This document shows positions 59,059 to 64,000 of a stretch of 64,000 nucleotides of DNA, piece after piece (within the stretch, counting starts at the first letter, position 1; each line of letters starts with the position of its first letter). Position numbers and translations under genes: made by a program. Under the pieces are notes generated by a model that was given only the letters and a program-made list of their open reading frames with translations, ran no database searches and was not told the DNA's origin. Origin of the DNA: Streptomyces violaceorubidus (GTDB lineage: Bacteria > Actinomycetota > Actinomycetes > Streptomycetales > Streptomycetaceae); NCBI RefSeq assembly GCF_000717995.1, contig NZ_JODM01000025.1:1-64000 (forward strand), given 5' to 3'.

Positions 59059-60000
59059 ATGACCGATGACGTGTGGCTGCCCATCCCCCCGGACGAGATC
59101 GAGGGCCTCCCCGAGGGCCCGACCTACCGCCACTGGAACGGCGAGGAGACCTTCCCCGCCGACCCGGCCGACTGCGCCTTCTACGTCGTGCCCTACATGA
59201 AGCCCAGCGGGGTCGGCGTACGCCCGCTGCCCGAGATGCGCTCCGTCCAGGTCGTCCAGACCCTCTCCGCGGGCATCGACCACGTCGAGCCCGGCCTGAA
59301 GCACCTGCCGGCGGGCGTACGGCTGTGCAACGCGCGCGGCGTGCACGAGGCCAGCACCGCGGAGTTGACCCTGGCCCTGGTCCTGGCGTCGCTGCGCGGC
59401 ATCCCGGACTTCGTGCGGGCGCAGGACCGCGGCGAGTGGCTCGGCGGTTTCCGGCCCGCGCTCGCGGACCGGACCGTGCTCATCGTCGGGTACGGCTCGA
59501 TCGGCGCCGCGATCGAGGACCGGCTCGTGCCGTTCGAGGTCGCGCCGGTGGTGCGCGTCGCGCGCTCCGCCCGCACCACGGAGCGCGGCCCCGTGCACCC
59601 GCTCACCGAACTCCCCGCCCTGCTCCCGAGGGCCGACGTCGTCATCCTGGTCACACCGCTCACCGAGGCCACCCGGGGCATGGTCGACGCCGAGTTCCTG
59701 GCCCGGATGAAGGACGGTGCCCTGCTCGTCAACGTGGCGCGCGGACCGGTCGTGGACACGAAGGCGTTGCTCGCCGAACTGGAGAGCGGGCGCCTCACCG
59801 CGGCCCTCGACGTGACCGACCCCGAACCGCTGCCGCCGGGCCACCCTCTGTGGCATGCTCCCGGCATAGTCGTCAGCCCGCACGCAGGGGGTCCGACCTC
59901 CGCCTTCCTGCCCCGCGCCAAGCGGCTGCTGGTGGGTCAGTTGACCCGGTTCGTGAACCGGGAGCCGCTGCGCAACGTGATCCTGACGACGGGCGCGTAA
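59059..60000 (+). CDS. D-2-hydroxyacid dehydrogenase
   Basis: NAD-dependent 2-hydroxyacid dehydrogenase or phosphoglycerate-dehydrogenase-like protein of 313 residues. The NAD loop is VLIVGYGSIGAAIEDRL. The catalytic Arg, Glu and His are in LLVNVARGPVVDTKALL, DVTDPEPLPPGHPLW and VVSPHAGGPT. SAGIDHVEPGL precedes the hinge. ATG at 59059 lies next to TAGCCT, suggesting a leaderless start. It is divergent from the aldo/keto reductase. No serine pathway partner is nearby, so serine synthesis is unlikely. Confidence 0.9.
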   Translation: MTDDVWLPIPPDEIEGLPEGPTYRHWNGEETFPADPADCAFYVVPYMKPSGVGVRPLPEMRSVQVVQTLSAGIDHVEPGLKHLPAGVRLCNARGVHEASTAELTLALVLASLRGIPDFVRAQDRGEWLGGFRPALADRTVLIVGYGSIGAAIEDRLVPFEVAPVVRVARSARTTERGPVHPLTELPALLPRADVVILVTPLTEATRGMVDAEFLARMKDGALLVNVARGPVVDTKALLAELESGRLTAALDVTDPEPLPPGHPLWHAPGIVVSPHAGGPTSAFLPRAKRLLVGQLTRFVNREPLRNVILTTGA

Positions 60001-60424
60001 TCCGTTTCAGGCACCCTCCGCGATCCCCTGGATGCGGTGGGTGTGCGCATATCCGCTGGTCGTCACGGAGCGTAGAGAACCTATGTCCCTGAGTGACGAG
60101 ACTGGTGTATCGTCCGACAGGGGATGCGTCGCGCACGTACGGCGCCGGGGATGGACATCTCAGACTGCGAGGGGGGCGACGGGCGATGCACGGCCTGTGG
60201 ACCAACGATCCGACGCGGCGGAGCCGCCGCCGGCGACCCTGGCGCACGACCACGACCACGACCACGACCGCGACCGCGCGCCGACGGAGTCGGCCCGGCC
60301 GCCCCGGCGCCCGGCATGCCCGCAGCTGCCCCCACCCGCGTCGGCCGGGGGACCGCGCGAGGCAGGACCGGCCGGCCCACCGGTGTGCGCGGGGCGCGGG
60401 AGCGGTGCGGACCGGGAGGCCGCG
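60001..60424 (+). other. Intergenic region before the second GGDEF-EAL gene
   Basis: No gene can be supported with confidence. The same frame as the following gene is open from an ATG at 60083 and would add 114 residues with a His-Asp repeat (HDHDHDHDRDR, 60244-60276), but codon use in the first half is not coding-like and its ribosome site is poor. A second open frame from an ATG at 60186 ends as TGA overlapping the GTG at 60425. The promoter probably lies here. Confidence 0.5.
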
Positions 60425-63400
60425 GTGAGTCCGCCCCCCGTGCCCACGCTGGACGGAGCGCTGCGCGGTCAGGCATCGGCCGGACCGCTGCCGGCCCGGC
60501 CCCCGGCCGCCGCCGGCGGACCGCCCCTCGTCCGCCAGCTCGTGCTCGCCCTGGTCTGCGCGGCCTACGCCGTCGGTGCCGCGCTCGGCTGGGGCTCGCA
60601 GTACGTCGCCAAGATCATGGGCGACTTCGGGCTGAGCGCCGCCGCTGCCGCCGCCGCCGTCTCCTGCTTCCTCTACGCCCGCGTGCGCCGCGTCCCCTTC
60701 CGACCGGCCTGGCTGCTCTTCGCCCTCTCCTCGGCGATGGCGTCCCTGGGCAACCTGGTCTGGGGGTGGTACGAGGTCGTGCTGCGGGTGCCGGTGCCCA
60801 GCCCCAGCTACGCGGACCTGCTCTTCCTGTGCTTCGCCCCGCCCGCCATCGTCGGGCTGCTGGTGCTGGCCAAGCGCCCGGTGACCAAGGCCGGTTGGAT
60901 CTGCCTGGGCCTGGACGCCTGGCTGATCGGCGGTTCGCTGCTGACCCTGGCCTGGAGCCTGGCGCTCGCCCAGGCGGCGAAGGCCGAGGGCGGGTCCAGC
61001 GTCGCGCACTCCGCGCTCTCGGTGGCGTACCCGCTGCTCGACATCGCCCTCGTCAGCATGGTGCTCGCGCTGCACTTCAGGCGGTCACCGGTCTGCAGGT
61101 CCGCCGTCAACACCGCCATCGGCGCGCTCGCCCTCACGGTGATGTGCGACGCCCTGTTCACCTCGCCGCTGCTGCACAACAGCTACCGCTCGGGACAGCT
61201 CCTCGACGCGGGCTGGTTCGCCGGTTCCCTGCTCCTCGCGTACGCCCCCTGGGCCGCGTCCCGGCGCGGGCGGTCGGCGCCGGACGAGCACGAGGCCGAC
61301 GGGCACACGCGCGTGGTGCGCGAGCACCTGCCCGGCCAGCGCGGTGCCGGTCACCGGCCCGCGCCCCCCGCCGCGCCGTCCGCCACGCCCACCGCCCTGC
61401 CCCCGGCCCTGCCCCCGGCCCTGCCCCCGGCCCTGCCGGGACCGGGACAGGGCGGCGACCGGGGCCGCTACCCGGCCGCCCGCCCCATCGCCGGGTCCCT
61501 GGCCGCGCTCACGCCGTACCTCGCGGCCGCCGTCTGCACCCTGGGCATCCTCTACAACGTGCTCAACGGCCGCAGCGTCGACCGCGTGGTGCTGCTGACC
61601 GGCGGCACCGTGGTGCTCGCGCTCGTCGTCCGGCAGGGCATCATGCTGCTCGACAACATCGTCCTCACCCAGGAACTGGCCCAGAAGGAGAACCACTTCC
61701 GCTCCCTGGTCCAGGGCTCCAGCGACGTCATCATGATCGCCGCGCCCAACGGCATACTCCGCTACGTCTCCCCGGCCGCCGCCGGAGTCTACGGACGGCC
61801 CGCCGAGGAACTGGTGGGCACCGAGCTGGCCGGACTCATCCACCCCGAGGACCTCGGCTGCGTGGTGCACGAGGTACGCCGGTTCCTGGCCGCCAGCCCG
61901 GTCGAGGAACCCACCACGCGCATCGAGTGCCGCTTCCGGTCCGGGGAGGGCGGCTGGCTCAACGTCGAGTCGACCGTCAACCGGCACCACGGCGGCCTCA
62001 TCTTCAACAGCCGGGACGTCACCGAAAGGGTGCGCCTGCAGGCGCAGCTCCAGCACAACGCCGAACACGATCCGCTCACCGACCTGCCCAACCGTGCCCT
62101 GTTCACCCGGCGCGTCCAGCAGGCGCTCTCCGGCCGCCGCGCCCTGGACCGGGGTGCCGCCCTGCGCGGCACGGCGGTGCTCTTCATCGACCTCGACGGC
62201 TTCAAGGGCGTCAACGACACCATCGGGCACCAGGCCGGCGACGAACTGCTCGTCCAGGCCGCCCGCAGACTCCACGAGGCCGTCCGCAAGGGGGACACCG
62301 CCTCCCGACTGGGCGGCGACGAGTTCGCGGCCCTGATCGTCGGGGACGGCGCCCGCGACCGGACCGCCCGCGAGGGTCACATCAGGGAGCTGGCCGACCG
62401 GCTCAGACTGACGCTCTCCCAGCCCTACCTCATCGACGGCAACGAGGTCCGGGTCAACGCCTCCATCGGCGTCGCGTTCGCCGAACCGGGCCTGGGGGCG
62501 GGCGAGTTGCTGCGCAACGCCGACCTCGCCATGTACCGGGCCAAGGCGGGCGGCAAGGGCCGCGTCGAGCTGTACCGACCGCAGATGCAGCAGGACGTCG
62601 TACGCAAGGCGGAGCTGGCCACCCGGCTGCGGGCCGCGCTGCACGACGGGGAGTTCGCCCTGCTGCACCAGCCGGTGGTCTCGCTCACCGACGGCCGGAT
62701 CACCTCGGTCTGCGCCCAGCCGCGATGGCGCTCCTCGCAGGGCGTGCTGTTCACCCCCGCCGAGTTCCTGCGGGTGAGCGAGGAGGGCGACAGAACCGCC
62801 GAACTCGACCGCTGGGTGCTGCGCGAGGCCGTCGAGCAGGCCGCCGAACGCGCGGCGACCGGGCTGTCCGTGACCGTGGCCATACGCATCGGCGCCCGCC
62901 GCCTGCTGGACCGCTCCATGCCGCTGGGTTCCGTGGAGGCCCTGCTGACCCGGCACGGACTGCCGCCCGGCTCGCTGGTGATCGAGCTGTCGGACATCGA
63001 CCCGCGCGTCGGCCTCGACGAGCTGGACCGCCGGCTGAACGCGCTGCGCAGGGTCGGCGTCCGGATCGCCCTGGACGGCTTCGGCAGCGGCTACGCGGCG
63101 ATCACCGCGCTGCGGCGGCTGCCCGTGGACGTCCTCAAGCTCGACCGGGGCCTGGTCGAGGGCGTCGTGGAGTCCGCGCGCCTGCACAAGATCACCAGCG
63201 GTCTGCTGCGCATCGCCACCGACCTCGGGCTGAAGTCCGTCGCCGACGGCGTCGACCTGCCCGAGCAGATCGTCGCCCTGCGCGCGATGGGGTGCACACA
63301 CGGACAGGGCATGGCGTTCTCCGGGGCGCTGGACGAGTACCGGCTGCGCAGGGCGCTCGGCACCGGTCACTACCCGGTGCCCCACGGACCGGCCGAACCG

Positions 63401-63556
63401 GCCTTCGCGGGCGGTGGCGCCGGGGTGTACACCAAGGGGGTCGGCGGCCCCGCCCCCGGCCAGGTCGTCGGCGGCGTCACCTCCGGGCTGCCGGCCGTCC
63501 TGAGTGGTGGCACGGCCCTGCGCTCACATAATGAGACTCCCGTCCCACCCACTTGA
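60425..63556 (+). CDS. cdgC: Membrane PAS-GGDEF-EAL protein (diguanylate cyclase, CdgC-like)
   Basis: Predicted c-di-GMP synthase of 1043 residues. The N-terminal part has about ten membrane segments in two blocks (about residues 40-280 and 350-410), joined by a Pro/Ala linker with a 12-bp repeat. A PAS domain begins at about 422 (NHFRSLVQGSSDVIMIAAPNG). GGDEF lies at about 630 with an intact inhibitory site RKGD five residues before LGGDEF. The EAL domain is degenerate: VCAQPRW instead of VEALxRW at about 762, and LDGFGSGY instead of DDFGTGY. The protein should synthesise c-di-GMP but not degrade it. GTG at 60425 has GGGAGG 5 bases upstream. From memory, S. coelicolor SCO5511 in this position is CdgC. 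Confidence 0.85.
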   Translation: MSPPPVPTLDGALRGQASAGPLPARPPAAAGGPPLVRQLVLALVCAAYAVGAALGWGSQYVAKIMGDFGLSAAAAAAAVSCFLYARVRRVPFRPAWLLFALSSAMASLGNLVWGWYEVVLRVPVPSPSYADLLFLCFAPPAIVGLLVLAKRPVTKAGWICLGLDAWLIGGSLLTLAWSLALAQAAKAEGGSSVAHSALSVAYPLLDIALVSMVLALHFRRSPVCRSAVNTAIGALALTVMCDALFTSPLLHNSYRSGQLLDAGWFAGSLLLAYAPWAASRRGRSAPDEHEADGHTRVVREHLPGQRGAGHRPAPPAAPSATPTALPPALPPALPPALPGPGQGGDRGRYPAARPIAGSLAALTPYLAAAVCTLGILYNVLNGRSVDRVVLLTGGTVVLALVVRQGIMLLDNIVLTQELAQKENHFRSLVQGSSDVIMIAAPNGILRYVSPAAAGVYGRPAEELVGTELAGLIHPEDLGCVVHEVRRFLAASPVEEPTTRIECRFRSGEGGWLNVESTVNRHHGGLIFNSRDVTERVRLQAQLQHNAEHDPLTDLPNRALFTRRVQQALSGRRALDRGAALRGTAVLFIDLDGFKGVNDTIGHQAGDELLVQAARRLHEAVRKGDTASRLGGDEFAALIVGDGARDRTAREGHIRELADRLRLTLSQPYLIDGNEVRVNASIGVAFAEPGLGAGELLRNADLAMYRAKAGGKGRVELYRPQMQQDVVRKAELATRLRAALHDGEFALLHQPVVSLTDGRITSVCAQPRWRSSQGVLFTPAEFLRVSEEGDRTAELDRWVLREAVEQAAERAATGLSVTVAIRIGARRLLDRSMPLGSVEALLTRHGLPPGSLVIELSDIDPRVGLDELDRRLNALRRVGVRIALDGFGSGYAAITALRRLPVDVLKLDRGLVEGVVESARLHKITSGLLRIATDLGLKSVADGVDLPEQIVALRAMGCTHGQGMAFSGALDEYRLRRALGTGHYPVPHGPAEPAFAGGGAGVYTKGVGGPAPGQVVGGVTSGLPAVLSGGTALRSHNETPVPPT
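61394..61437 (+). repeat. 12-bp tandem repeat in the linker of the cyclase
   Basis: GCCCTGCCCCCG occurs three times in tandem plus a partial copy, encoding ALPPALPPALPPALP in the Pro-rich linker between the two membrane blocks. The number of copies may vary between strains. Confidence 0.8.
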
Positions 63557-63589
63557 CAGTGAGTGCGCGCCGGAGGGAAGGTCAGTGCC

Positions 63590-63631
63590 ATGCGCACCCG
63601 AATTCTCGTACTTGGACAGCGCGTCGGCTGA
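63590..63631 (+). CDS. Branched-chain leader peptide of ilvB
   Basis: Short ORF of 13 residues, MRTRILVLGQRVG, with Ile, Leu, Val, Leu in a row and one further Val. GGAGGGAAGG precedes its ATG. It lies 168 bases upstream of ilvB and 54 bases before the attenuator stem. Stalling of the ribosome at Ile/Leu/Val codons when these amino acids are scarce is the classic signal for transcription through the terminator. Confidence 0.88.
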   Translation: MRTRILVLGQRVG

Positions 63632-63685
63632 AGCTGGTGACGTCCGGACCGACCCGGACTCCCCGCGACCCACACCCGACGCGCT

Positions 63686-63720
63686 CCCCTCGCTTGCCTT
63701 ATGGCACGAGGGGTTTTTTG
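63686..63720 (+). terminator. Attenuator terminator of ilvB
   Basis: CCCCTCG pairs with CGAGGGG, extended inside by TGCC/GGCA, and is followed directly by TTTTTTG. It is the only canonical U-tract terminator in the window and lies between the leader peptide and ilvB. An alternative, antiterminating stem with the segment between 63632 and 63685 is expected; I have not defined its exact pairing. Confidence 0.88.
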
Positions 63721-63799
63721 TTGCACAGGCACCTGCCGAGCGACAGAAGCAGACCGTACAAACCTCGCAAAAACCCTCAGCATCGAGAAGAGAATGCCG

Positions 63800-64000
63800 A
63801 TGACCGAGCAGGCCACCGGGGCTCACCCGCAGCCCCGGCCCCGATCCGGAGGACAGTCCGCCCCCGAGCACGTCACGGGTGCGCAGTCCCTCATTCGCTC
63901 TCTCGAGGAGGTCGGCGCCGACACCGTATTCGGCATCCCCGGTGGCACCATCCTTCCGGCGTACGACCCGCTGATGGACTCGACCAAGGTGCGCCACGTC
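63800..64000 (+). CDS. ilvB: Acetolactate synthase large subunit, 5' part
   Basis: First 67 residues of a ThDP-dependent acetolactate synthase, cut by the window end. The enzyme makes 2-acetolactate from pyruvate, or 2-aceto-2-hydroxybutyrate with 2-ketobutyrate, the first shared step of branched-chain amino acid synthesis. After a variable N-terminal 25 residues comes the core start [46 protein letters not shown] lies a few bases before the ATG at 63800; an ATG two codons upstream is also in frame. It is controlled by the leader peptide and attenuator just upstream. Confidence 0.95.
   Translation, partial: MTEQATGAHPQPRPRSGGQSAPEHVTGAQSLIRSLEEVGADTVFGIPGGTILPAYDPLMDSTKVRHV

Noticed and set aside
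60186..60428. Small gene overlapping the start of the cyclase
   Set aside because: Product would be Arg/Thr repeats without a family, and codon use is intermediate. Kept only as a remark in the intergenic entry.

Overview
The window looks like a chromosomal segment of a Streptomyces. G+C is very high, GTG and TTG starts are common, and purine-rich Shine-Dalgarno sites are clear. The gene set is actinomycete-like: tandem L,D-transpeptidase lipoproteins, an anti-sigma-type ATPase, a duplicated SseB pair, gatC-gatA-gatB, and an ilvB leader peptide. Gene content and order resemble what I recall of the Streptomyces coelicolor chromosome from about SCO5455 to SCO5512. That is recall, not a search. 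I saw no rRNA, tRNA, CRISPR array, insertion sequence or prophage; this reads as core chromosome with small lineage-specific variations.

Layout. 1-4.5 kb: a NarL-type response regulator, a Tat-exported sulfatase and the glycogen debranching enzyme GlgX. 4.6-13.8 kb: envelope and secreted functions, namely two L,D-transpeptidase lipoproteins, an enoyl-CoA hydratase, a regulatory ATPase, a pierisin-like ADP-ribosyltransferase, a GNAT/MerR divergent pair, an EF-hand protein, an F420-type reductase, a GH25 lysozyme and an M15 peptidase. 13.9-20 kb, minus strand: serine and glycine metabolism (gcvT-gcvH-glyA, then sdaA and an MFS transporter) behind a tandem glycine riboswitch. 20.2-22.7 kb: a P-loop protein and two SseB-domain proteins. 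23-29.5 kb: a complete peptide-type ABC importer whose last ATPase has an unusual acidic tail. 29.5-32.4 kb: a TRIC-like channel, a thioesterase, and a TetR gene divergent from two small membrane-protein genes. 32.5-41.5 kb: cysteine desulfurase and MnmA (tRNA thiolation), an amidase, small enzymes, a MetE-like protein and LigA. 41.8-45.8 kb: a GGDEF-EAL protein, then a TetR gene divergent from a DUF4267/cupin pair. 46-49.5 kb: gatC-gatA-small protein-gatB. 49.7-60 kb: MMPL transporter, a GNAT remnant, small proteins, a large LuxR regulator, a PQQ-type dehydrogenase lipoprotein, an aldo/keto reductase and a 2-hydroxyacid dehydrogenase. 60.4-64 kb: a second GGDEF-EAL protein, then the ilvB attenuator and the start of ilvB.

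The clearest regulatory elements are the glycine riboswitch, the Ile/Leu/Val leader peptide with terminator before ilvB, a textbook MerR promoter with a 19-bp spacer, and two TetR genes with paired 13-bp palindromes at their divergent promoters. The most unusual gene is the secreted ADP-ribosyltransferase. Other points worth a second look are the acidic tail on the ABC ATPase, a tandem repeat that duplicates the 3' end of the first GGDEF-EAL gene, and a two-copy repeat behind 52.83 kb that allows alternative hairpins.
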